Shown here piece by piece: positions 1 through 5,709 of a DNA stretch of 6,810 bases. Each line of letters starts with the position of its first letter. The stretch's first letter is position 1. Position numbers and translations under genes: made by a program. Source of the stretch: Desulfobia sp. (GTDB taxonomy: Bacteria > Desulfobacterota > Desulfobulbia > Desulfobulbales > SURF-16); contig JAUWDC010000063.1 of assembly GCA_030608985.1 (NCBI GenBank), positions 1 to 6,810 of the forward strand, given 5' to 3'. The notes beneath the pieces were generated by a model that was given only the letters and a program-made list of their open reading frames with translations, made no database searches and was not told the DNA's origin.

Positions 1-166
1 ATTTTGGATTGCGGATCGGAATCTCATTACGACCGCTACCTGTAAAAAACATCCAGCCCCTCTTTCCGAAATCTAAAATCCGAAATCCGAAATAATTTGT
101 TCCAACCACAGTCACACAAAAATTTTGCCGTCAGGCCCCTCTCTTCAAGCGCAGTCTTGGGCAAAG
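1..166. other. Intergenic region after yggT, no gene seen
   Basis: No convincing coding frame or RNA gene is visible from the yggT stop (167-169) to the window edge. Besides the heptad arrays it holds a 5-bp stem TTGGG/CCCAA (157-161 with 170-174) that overlaps the yggT stop codon, and a 3-bp stem GCC/GGC (127-136) followed in the transcription direction by AAAATTTTTG. Neither is a convincing intrinsic terminator, so the end of the transcript is not defined here. Confidence 0.5.
2..92. repeat. Oppositely oriented heptanucleotide repeat arrays downstream of yggT
   Basis: Four tandem heptads of consensus TCCGAAA occupy 65-92 (TCCGAAA, TCTAAAA, TCCGAAA, TCCGAAA from low to high coordinate). The reverse-complement heptad appears degenerately at 2-20 (TTTTGGA, TTGCGGA, then TCGGA). 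The two arrays are therefore inverted: 2-16 pairs with 78-92 at about 13 of 15 positions, with a spacer of about 60 nt. The left array runs to the window edge and may continue. This resembles short tandem heptamer repeats found between genes in some bacterial genomes. Function unknown. Confidence 0.6.
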
Positions 167-469
167 CTACCCAAATGAACGGGCTAACCCGTGTAAAGTC
201 GGAACAAGAAAACTTTGCAAAAATAACACCATTAAAATAAGTATTATTGGTGAAAAGTCCATACCAGCAGTAGTCGTAAAAGGTATAAATCGCCTAATTC
301 TTGAAAGAAGCGGCTCTGTCACATCATGCAGAAATCGAACAATGGGATTATACGGATCAGGATTTACCCAGGAAATAATGGCCCTGCCGACAATAACCCA
401 CATATAGGCTCCCAAAACAAAATTAATCATATTTGCCAGGGCGTTAATAAAATTAGCTACCACAAACAT
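167..469 (-). CDS. YggT family membrane protein (single-unit)
   Basis: Small integral inner-membrane protein of the YggT (YlmG/CCB3) family, linked in other organisms to membrane or division-site organisation and osmotic stress; the molecular activity is not settled. The 100 residues hold two hydrophobic segments (about 4-32, FINALANMINFVLGAYMWVIV, and 71-92, DFSPIILILMVLFLQSF) around the conserved hydrophilic loop SWVNPDPYNPIVRFLHDVTE (33-52) and PLLSRIRRFIP (53-63). This is one YggT unit; E. coli YggT has two. GAGGAG lies 6 nt before the ATG, the clearest ribosome-binding site in the run. It follows the ATPase gene after 93 nt, most of which is a small inserted element; without it the gap would be about 36 nt, so yggT was probably a tight operon member. 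In other genomes yggT often sits with division genes, none of which is visible downstream. Confidence 0.92.
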   Translation of the reverse strand: MFVVANFINALANMINFVLGAYMWVIVGRAIISWVNPDPYNPIVRFLHDVTEPLLSRIRRFIPFTTTAGMDFSPIILILMVLFLQSFLVPTLHGLARSFG

Positions 470-493
470 TAATTACTCCTCGAATGCGACAAA

Positions 494-558
494 GATTGTA
501 TGTAAGAGTTCAGAGTTTTACCCAGGTTTAAAGCCCTGGTGAACTGTTACGATTGTAT
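494..558. mobile_element. Miniature MITE-like element with 8-bp flanking duplications
   Basis: A 49-bp unit (502-550) is bounded by imperfect terminal inverted repeats: GTAAGAGTTCA (502-512) and TGAACTGTTAC (540-550), 10 of 11 positions complementary. A second inner stem, CCAGG (522-526) with CCTGG (535-539), surrounds the 8-nt loop TTTAAAGC. Immediately outside both ends is the identical octamer GATTGTAT (494-501 and 551-558), as expected for a target-site duplication. Removing the element and one octamer leaves a short ATPase-yggT spacer of about 36 nt. It encodes nothing, so any movement would need a transposase elsewhere. No T-tract follows the stem in the direction of transcription, so it does not look like a terminator; as RNA it could act as a processing or stability hairpin. 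The repeats are seen directly; mobility is inferred. Confidence 0.6.
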
Positions 559-562
559 AGAG

Positions 563-1327
563 TTAAGAGCCATTCAGCCCTTCAGTTAAACTTATGCATA
601 TACGCTTAAGAGCTCGACCGGCCCTGCTGTCCGGCTCTGTCTGCAGAAAAGGCTTTTGGCTTCGTATTGCTCGAACCACAGCATTGTCCCGTGGAATGGC
701 TCCGAGAAATTCAGGTTTAATGTCTAAAAATTGAGCCAATACCCTTTCCATATTCGAAAATATTGCTTTCCCTTCTTTCCCACTCTGCACCTGATTCACA
801 ATAAGAAGAAAATTCTTTTTATCATAGCGAGTTGTTAAAACTTTCATAAGGGCATACGCATCCGTCATGGATGTAGGATCTGGAGAGAAAATGATGCAAT
901 GGCTATTCACCCAGTTATTAAACCAAAGCACTGATTCACCAATACCGGCCGCAGTATCAACGAGCACATAGTCAAAATTTCCAGTGACACCCTCCAGGGC
1001 TTTCAAAAGAAGCTCCTGGTCCTCACGTGACAACCTGGTCATCTCAGGAACTCCTGAGCTTGCCGGCAAAACAAAAAATCCAGGTGAAATTTCGACAAGG
1101 GTGTCCCTTAAGTCACGCCCATCTTCAACAGTTTCCCGTATTGTATGACGGACGTCAAGACCCAGCACCACATCCACATTGGCAAGCCCTAAATCTCCGT
1201 CAATCAAGAGTACTCGCTTCCCCTCCCGAGAAAGGCACACAGCAATGTTCACGGCAACAGTTGTCTTGCCGACACCACCTTTGCCGCTGCTGAAACTTAT
1301 TATATGGGGTCCACTCTGCAGCGCCAT
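563..1327 (-). CDS. MinD/FlhG-like P-loop ATPase
   Basis: Deviant-Walker ATPase of the MinD/ParA/FlhG (YlxH) family. These proteins dimerise on ATP, often bind the inner membrane reversibly, and place division, flagellar or other polar machinery. In 254 residues: deviant Walker A GKGGVGKTT (15-23, signature K16 and K21), switch I DGDLGLANVD (43-52), Walker B/switch II VLVDTAAGI (121-129, D124), and N178 at the usual nucleotide-base-contact position (LLIVNQVQSG). The segment PDPTSMTDAYALMK (149-162) and DTAAGI are closer to FlhG/FleN than to classical MinD (DSPAGI). The FlhF-activating DQAxxLR N-terminus of FlhG is not seen, and no flagellar, minC or minE gene is nearby, so the function is open. 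The C-terminus (RAGRALKRICISLTEGL) could be an amphipathic membrane-targeting helix. GGGAGGAGGT lies 11 nt upstream, inside the preceding gene, whose stop it overlaps by one base. Confidence 0.85.
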   Translation of the reverse strand: MALQSGPHIISFSSGKGGVGKTTVAVNIAVCLSREGKRVLLIDGDLGLANVDVVLGLDVRHTIRETVEDGRDLRDTLVEISPGFFVLPASSGVPEMTRLSREDQELLLKALEGVTGNFDYVLVDTAAGIGESVLWFNNWVNSHCIIFSPDPTSMTDAYALMKVLTTRYDKKNFLLIVNQVQSGKEGKAIFSNMERVLAQFLDIKPEFLGAIPRDNAVVRAIRSQKPFLQTEPDSRAGRALKRICISLTEGLNGS

Positions 1328-1629
1328 TATTTATCAGCACCTCCTCCCTGTTTCAGAAAACTGAAAAGCTGTGCCCGTTCCTCCGGCGAAACCTGGCATG
1401 AACCTTTTCGGGCAAGAGAATTTTTACCGGCAGGAACGCTGTGGCCTGATAATCTAGAAATTGTTGAAATAAGAAAATTCTTCCTCGTTTCGGGAAGTTG
1501 GACATCAAAAAGAAAGAGTCCCTGCCACCATTCTCCTCCATCTGTTAACCGGACATGTTCCAATGGATAATCAGCAGCCTCCTTTTCCAGCCGCTGGAAA
1601 AGATCTTTTATTTTTTTACGGTGAGCCAC
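1327..1629 (-). CDS. Uncharacterised 100-residue protein, coupled to the ATPase gene
   Basis: I do not recognise this family. The start is a GTG with TAAGGT 9 nt upstream; no other methionine codon occurs in the frame, so the gene depends on this GTG. The product has a basic, helix-prone N-terminus (MAHRKKIKDLFQRLEKEAADY), then a central stretch likely to form beta strands, rich in aromatic and hydrophobic residues (GGEWWQGLFLFDVQL, about 32-46; ISTISRLSG), and a hydrophilic C-terminal helix (SPEERAQLFSFLKQ). There is no signal peptide, membrane segment or cysteine motif (only one Cys). It begins 20 nt after metG and its TAA shares an A with the ATG of the MinD/FlhG-like gene (TAATG), whose ribosome-binding site lies inside it. 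That tight coupling is the main evidence that it is a real gene. Role unknown; a partner of the ATPase is a guess from position only. Confidence 0.7.
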   Translation of the reverse strand: MAHRKKIKDLFQRLEKEAADYPLEHVRLTDGGEWWQGLFLFDVQLPETRKNFLISTISRLSGHSVPAGKNSLARKGSCQVSPEERAQLFSFLKQGGGADK

Positions 1630-1649
1630 AGTACAGAACCTTAAACATC

Positions 1650-3560
1650 TCAGGAGATTTTACTTCCCGGAGTAACTGAGCCGGAAACACCTGTCAACAT
1701 GAGATTGTCACCATCCCTGGCAGCCAGAACCATGCCATGGGAGACAACCCCCATAAGTTTTACCGGTTTCAGATTGGCAACAATGATTACTTGCCTGCCA
1801 ATAACATCTTCCGGTGTGAAATGCTCTGCTATACCGGCGACAATGATTCTTTCCTCGGGCGACTTAACGGTTAATTTAAGCAGTCGGTCAGATTTCTTAA
1901 CCTTCTCAGCGGCAACAATCTCTCCGACGCGAAGATCCAATTTTTTGAAATCATCAAAAGAAATCAGCTCTGTTTCTTCCTTTTTTTGAGATTTTTTATG
2001 GGTAGCAGGCTTTTGGCTATCAGCCTGTTTTTTTAACTCTTCAAGATCAAGACGGGGAAAGAGGGACTTGATGCGCTTTACTTCTAAACCAGGCTGGAGC
2101 AAGCCCCATTGTCCCAGCTCAGCAAGATCTCCGTCATTCTTCAGATTCAAGGCATCAAACATCTTTTCAGCCGTATGCGGCATGACAGGTTGAACAGTGA
2201 GAGCAATAAGTCGCAGCGCCTCAAGAAGATGGTAGAAAACCGTATCCAGTCGTTGGCGATTCGCAGGGTCTTTGGCAAGCTCCCAAGGCTCAGTGGAAAC
2301 AATATACTTATTAGCCTTACTGATCAGGGCCCAGATCGCCTGCAGGGCTTTATGAAAGGAAAAATCATTCATTTCCCGCTGATATGCTGCCATCATTTCT
2401 TGAGCAGCATCAGCAAGCTGATTGTCAATTTCCTGAGGGTCGCCCGGTTCAGGAACTTTTCCCCCTGCAAATTTCTTCACCATGGTCAGGGAACGACTAA
2501 AAAGGTTACCCAGATCATTAGCAAGATCGGCATTCTGTCGGGCAACCACGGCCTCCGGTGTATATCCCGAATCCAGGCCAAAAGACATGTCCCGCAGGAG
2601 AAAATAACGGACGGCATCCACGCCGAATCGTTCGGCCATTTCAACTGGCCGCACAACATTTCCCAGACTTTTACTCATTTTTGTTTCGCCAATCTTCCAA
2701 TACCCATGTACATGGAGTTTCCTATAAGGCTCTAACCCCATTGCTTTCAGCATTGTCGGCCAATAAATTGCATGGGGCTTGAGTATATCCTTGGCAATGA
2801 CATGCTCTGCCACCTGCCAATATTTTTCAAATTCTTCTCCATCGGGGTAACCGATACCGGTTAAATAGTTTATCAGGGCATCAAACCAGACGTATGTGAC
2901 GAAACGATCATCAAAAGGAAACGGTATACCCCAGGTCACTCGGCTTGTTGGCCGCGATATGCATAAATCCTCCAAGGGTTCTTTCAGGAAGGAAAGCACT
3001 TCATTGCGATAGCGTTCAGGGGTAATAAAATCAGGATTTTTCTTAATATGATCAATGAGCCATTCCTGATAATTTCCCATACGGAAAAAATAATTCTGCT
3101 CGCGGATTTCTTTTGGTAACGTCAAATGATCCGGGCATTTATCGTCAACCAGCTCTTTCTCCGTCAGGAAACGTTCACATCCTTTACAATAGAGGCCTGA
3201 ATACTCATCAAAATAGATATCTCCCTGATCATACACCTTCTGGAGAATTGCCTGAACAGTCTGGATATGATCCGCATCTGTGGTGCGAATAAAAACGTCG
3301 GGTTCGATGGTCAAAACAGGCCATGCTTCCCGAAACAGTCCACTGATTTTGTCAACGTATTCTTTAGGGGAAACACCAGCGTCTTCAGCGGCCTGGATAA
3401 TTTTTTCCCCGTGCTCATCAGTTCCTGTTTGAAAGCGTACATTATCTCCGCACAGTCGTTTATATCTGCTGTATGTGTCTGCCACAATAGTGGTATACGC
3501 ATGACCTAAATGAGGCTGCGCATTTACATAAAAAATCGGCGTTGTTATATATGTATTCAT
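1650..3560 (-). CDS. metG: Methionyl-tRNA synthetase
   Basis: Class I aminoacyl-tRNA synthetase that charges tRNA-Met with methionine for translation. In the 636 residues the HIGH-type motif is PHLGH (16-20) and the KMSKS loop is at 294-298 (GETKMSKSLGN). The connective-peptide zinc knuckle is the single-site type (C125, C128, C142, H145), like Thermus MetRS and unlike the two-knuckle E. coli form. The methionine-site and core segments TPIFYVNAQPH, TGTDEHG (45-51) and TYVWFDALINYLTG are intact. The anticodon-binding helical domain covers about 345-505, followed by a Lys/Gln-rich linker (510-530) and a C-terminal OB-fold tRNA-binding domain of the Trbp111 type (about 534-636, LDLRVGEIVAAEKV to VSHGMVLAA). 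The start codon shares ATGA with the ricT-like stop, with AGGAG 3 nt upstream. It ends in TGA, 20 nt before the small downstream gene. Nothing looks truncated. Confidence 0.98.
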   Translation of the reverse strand: MNTYITTPIFYVNAQPHLGHAYTTIVADTYSRYKRLCGDNVRFQTGTDEHGEKIIQAAEDAGVSPKEYVDKISGLFREAWPVLTIEPDVFIRTTDADHIQTVQAILQKVYDQGDIYFDEYSGLYCKGCERFLTEKELVDDKCPDHLTLPKEIREQNYFFRMGNYQEWLIDHIKKNPDFITPERYRNEVLSFLKEPLEDLCISRPTSRVTWGIPFPFDDRFVTYVWFDALINYLTGIGYPDGEEFEKYWQVAEHVIAKDILKPHAIYWPTMLKAMGLEPYRKLHVHGYWKIGETKMSKSLGNVVRPVEMAERFGVDAVRYFLLRDMSFGLDSGYTPEAVVARQNADLANDLGNLFSRSLTMVKKFAGGKVPEPGDPQEIDNQLADAAQEMMAAYQREMNDFSFHKALQAIWALISKANKYIVSTEPWELAKDPANRQRLDTVFYHLLEALRLIALTVQPVMPHTAEKMFDALNLKNDGDLAELGQWGLLQPGLEVKRIKSLFPRLDLEELKKQADSQKPATHKKSQKKEETELISFDDFKKLDLRVGEIVAAEKVKKSDRLLKLTVKSPEERIIVAGIAEHFTPEDVIGRQVIIVANLKPVKLMGVVSHGMVLAARDGDNLMLTGVSGSVTPGSKIS

Positions 3561-4516
3561 TTTCTCCTACCTTTCACTCCTCTTCCCTTCTTGGTAGGTT
3601 TATCTTTCTTGCTGGATGAAGATTTACGGGCATGACTTATTTTTTTCGGTCGTAATGAGCGTTTCATTACAGCCTCCCACTCCTCCCTCGCCAAGACTCT
3701 TTGCTTTTCAGGATTATCCAGCTCCTGCACGGTGACTGTTTCTTCCAAAACATTACAATGGGTCACTTTACATGGTGTTTTATCAACAATCAGTTGCTTG
3801 CCGGGCCTGGGCATATTCTTTTTTGTTTCACGATAGGTGTCATACTCATAGGTGAGACAGCACAAAAGACGATTGCATATTCCTGAAATTTTAGAAGGAT
3901 TCAGAGGCAGGTTCTGCTCTTTGGCCATTTTAATGGAAACGGGTGCAAATGTATTGATATACGAAGAGCAGCACAATTCACGACCGCAGCAGCCAATGCC
4001 ACCAATCATTTTGCTTTCGTGACGTACTCCTAGCTGACGCATTTCTATCCGGGTCCGAAACTCCTGAACAAGATTTTTGACGAGTTGTCTAAAATCAACC
4101 CGGCTTTCAGCTGTAAAATAAAAGATTATTTTGCTGCCGTTAAAAAACCGCTCCACCCTGATCAACTTCATCGAAAGATCTAATTGAGCAATCTGCTGTT
4201 GACAGAAATCAAAAGCCTCACGCTCCTGCTCCATCAACCTTTCGTATCTGCTGTTTTCTTCTCTATTGGCCCTTCTCTGGATGACAACGATATTTTTTTC
4301 CTTTTCGTTTCCCAGCGTTATTTCGATAGGCGGTCCTACGCCGATGACCCTTGCCGGCTCCAGGTTATGATCTGTTTGCACCATAACTGTTTCATCCGCC
4401 TTAAGGTTCTGGATACGCGAAACACAAAAAGATATTTGCTCGTTTTTCCTGAACTGTATTCGATAATTACTCGAAGGTTTGGAAATAGATTTTTTATCTG
4501 AACTATCCTGATCCAT
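3557..4516 (-). CDS. PSP1-domain protein, RicT/YaaT-like, cysteine-rich
   Basis: Homologue of Bacillus YaaT/RicT, which with RicA and RicF forms an Fe-S-containing complex that steers RNase Y mRNA processing; in other bacteria the partners are often unknown. Of 319 residues, about 20-110 form the N-terminal part (YRIQFRKNEQISF, PARVIGVG), and about 110-235 the PSP1 C-terminal domain. The diagnostic cysteine clusters are GIGCCGRELCC (C176, C177, C182, C183) and GICNRLLCC (C214, C219, C220), which fit the cluster-binding cysteines of the family; C249 and C254 are extra. The last 35 residues are strongly basic (KKDKPTKKGRGVKGRRK), which could bind nucleic acid. The ATG is the only reasonable start: no other ATG, GTG or TTG lies in frame before the conserved region. 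It has no visible Shine-Dalgarno and follows an AT-rich leader. Its stop overlaps the metG start (ATGA), indicating coupled translation. Neither ricA nor ricF is in the window. Confidence 0.9.
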   Translation of the reverse strand: MDQDSSDKKSISKPSSNYRIQFRKNEQISFCVSRIQNLKADETVMVQTDHNLEPARVIGVGPPIEITLGNEKEKNIVVIQRRANREENSRYERLMEQEREAFDFCQQQIAQLDLSMKLIRVERFFNGSKIIFYFTAESRVDFRQLVKNLVQEFRTRIEMRQLGVRHESKMIGGIGCCGRELCCSSYINTFAPVSIKMAKEQNLPLNPSKISGICNRLLCCLTYEYDTYRETKKNMPRPGKQLIVDKTPCKVTHCNVLEETVTVQELDNPEKQRVLAREEWEAVMKRSLRPKKISHARKSSSSKKDKPTKKGRGVKGRRK

Positions 4517-4529
4517 AATTATGATAATT
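4514..4529. promoter_or_regulatory. Overlapping palindromes at the ricT-like start codon
   Basis: CATAATTATG (4514-4523) is a perfect 10-bp palindrome that includes the start codon, and AATTATGATAATT (4517-4529) is a 6-bp inverted repeat around one central base. No Shine-Dalgarno is present in this leader. The site could be a protein-binding operator or simply a product of AT-rich composition. Confidence 0.25.
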
Positions 4530-4562
4530 TTTATATTTTTTGTGGCAAAATCTTTATTAGAT

Positions 4563-4662
4563 AGTGCCTTAAGTGACTAAAATGATCTAAAATAAAAATA
4601 CTCTCTGATCAGACAATTCCTTAACTTTAGCTCACTTTAGGCACTTGCAACTTTAGACACTT
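4563..4662. repeat. Imperfect inverted and tandem repeat between holB and the ricT-like gene
   Basis: The arm AGTGCCTTAAGTGACTAAAA (4563-4582) is nearly the reverse complement of 4625-4645 (one substitution and one extra base in the core 19). The loop between them is 42 nt. The right arm is also part of a direct repeat: ACTTTAGGCACTT (4634-4646) and ACTTTAGACACTT (4650-4662) are 16 nt apart and differ at one base, and a partial third copy ACTTTAG lies at 4624-4630. No flanking duplication is seen, so an insertion is not shown. It looks like a dispersed intergenic repeat family; that is inference. Confidence 0.6.
4589..4616 (-). promoter_or_regulatory. Possible weak sigma70-type promoter for the ricT-like/metG genes
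   Basis: Read on the minus strand, TTGTCT (4616-4611) and TATTTT (4594-4589) are separated by 16 nt and each match 4 of 6 bases of the -35 and -10 consensus. It lies inside the loop of the 4563-4645 inverted repeat, about 70 nt before the ricT-like ATG, in the only spacer of the run large enough to hold an internal promoter upstream of metG. AT-rich sequence makes chance matches likely. Confidence 0.22.
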
Positions 4663-4691
4663 CCCGGCTTGTCCGGGCAAGGACTATACCA

Positions 4692-5687
4692 TCAAAGCAT
4701 GTCAAAGAAAAGAACTTCACATACAAGGGTACGGGTACAATTACTTTGCAGTTGTTTGCGGGCGGTAGCTATTGAAGAGATATGCCTTGTAAGCGCTTCA
4801 ATGCTCCAACGCTGAACCGCTGATGGCAGCAAATCTAAAACATCTCTGCTTATTACCTGTCCTCCTAGACCCTTTCCTGCAAGAATAACATCACGAATCC
4901 AAATGGAAAGCAGGTCAAGCAGTTCATCCACATCTTCTTTCATTCCGGCTGTCTCTTCAGCTAATTCAAATATTGCTTCTACACTATCAGGATGATCTGG
5001 AGAAAGATGAAGTAATTGCTCAACTATTTTTCGCCGAAAAGAAAGCAAATCCTCCTTGAGAAACTTCCTGGCACGCCCCAGGCTTCCTTCAGCAACTGCA
5101 GCAAGGGTCGCCGCAGTCTCCTGCTCGACACCATCTTTTTGGAGTTCAAGAGCTAATTCTCCATAATTGAGAGAATAAAAAGGAATGATCTGGCAGCGGG
5201 ACAGTATGGTCGGCAGAATATCACCTGCTTCATCTCCGGTGAGGATGAAAACCGTTTGCTCGGGAGGCTCCTCAAGTATTTTGAGCAAACTATTTGCCAC
5301 CTCTTTGCGCCGCATAGTGGAATGAATGTCCGGAATGAGAATAACTCTATACCTGGCCTCAAAAGGAGGAAAGGTTATATCTTTCTTGAGCTCCCTGATC
5401 TGGTTGATTTTGATAGCTGCCCCCTGGGGTTCCACATAAATCAAGTCCGGATGATTTCCCGAAGTAAACTTCCGGCAGGAAGAACAGAAACCACATACAT
5501 CTCCAGAAGATGGCGATAAACAATTTATATATGCCGCAAATGACATGGCCAGGGTCTTTTTTCCGACTCCAGCAGGACCTCGAAACAGATAGGCATGACC
5601 TGTTCTGTCCCGTTCAAAAGAGATCTTCAGAATTTTTTTTGCCCTATCCTGACCTATTATGAATTCCAGGAATATATTCATCGCCAT
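4692..5687 (-). CDS. holB: DNA polymerase III subunit delta' (clamp loader)
   Basis: AAA+ subunit of the clamp-loader complex that opens and loads the beta sliding clamp at primer-template junctions. The 331-residue protein starts with the family signature (FIIGQDRAKKIL, 9-20; HAYLFRGPAGVGKKT, 31-45), including an intact Walker A GPAGVGKKT (37-45). A four-cysteine zinc module follows (C56, C65, C68, C71). LLKILEEPP (134-142) and the sensor-1/arginine-finger LSRCQ (S163-R164-C165) are present, and the expected Walker B region reads VILIPDIHSTM, a weak match to the usual acidic motif. The C-terminal helical collar ends with the typical NCTRTLVCEVLFFDML. Length fits delta'; DnaX (tau/gamma) would usually be longer, so DnaX is the less likely alternative. 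No strong ribosome-binding site precedes the ATG (only TAAGAC); M3 at 5681 is an alternative start. It lies 22 nt after the HD gene, so translational coupling is plausible. Confidence 0.93.
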   Translation of the reverse strand: MAMNIFLEFIIGQDRAKKILKISFERDRTGHAYLFRGPAGVGKKTLAMSFAAYINCLSPSSGDVCGFCSSCRKFTSGNHPDLIYVEPQGAAIKINQIRELKKDITFPPFEARYRVILIPDIHSTMRRKEVANSLLKILEEPPEQTVFILTGDEAGDILPTILSRCQIIPFYSLNYGELALELQKDGVEQETAATLAAVAEGSLGRARKFLKEDLLSFRRKIVEQLLHLSPDHPDSVEAIFELAEETAGMKEDVDELLDLLSIWIRDVILAGKGLGGQVISRDVLDLLPSAVQRWSIEALTRHISSIATARKQLQSNCTRTLVCEVLFFDML

Positions 5688-5709
5688 GTCTTATTAAAAC
5701 TACATATTC

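Noticed and set aside
118..136. GCC/GGC stem followed by AAAATTTTTG after yggT, as a terminator
   Set aside because: The stem is only 3 bp and the T run is preceded by four A residues; too weak to call.
502..550. The hairpin between the ATPase gene and yggT as a transcription terminator
   Set aside because: No T-tract follows in the direction of transcription, and the exact flanking octamers are better explained by an insertion.
1611..1617. Run of seven A residues (minus strand) in the small gene as a programmed frameshift site
   Set aside because: The frame is open on both sides and the alternative frame gives only a short peptide; no downstream structure was recognised.
1619..1648. ATG at 1648-1646 close to the metG stop as the start of the small gene
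   Set aside because: It is out of frame with the 100-residue product and reaches a stop after 10 codons; the GTG at 1629 with TAAGGT upstream fits better.
2109..2735. A 208-codon plus-strand open frame opposite metG
   Set aside because: It lies wholly antisense to highly conserved MetRS sequence, has no ribosome-binding site or domain pattern, and its product looks like arbitrary translation. Same judgement for the other plus-strand frames in the window.
4663..4677. CCCGG-CTTGT-CCGGG hairpin just after the holB stop, as an intrinsic terminator
   Set aside because: Only 5 bp of stem and no T-tract follows on the minus strand, so termination is not supported.
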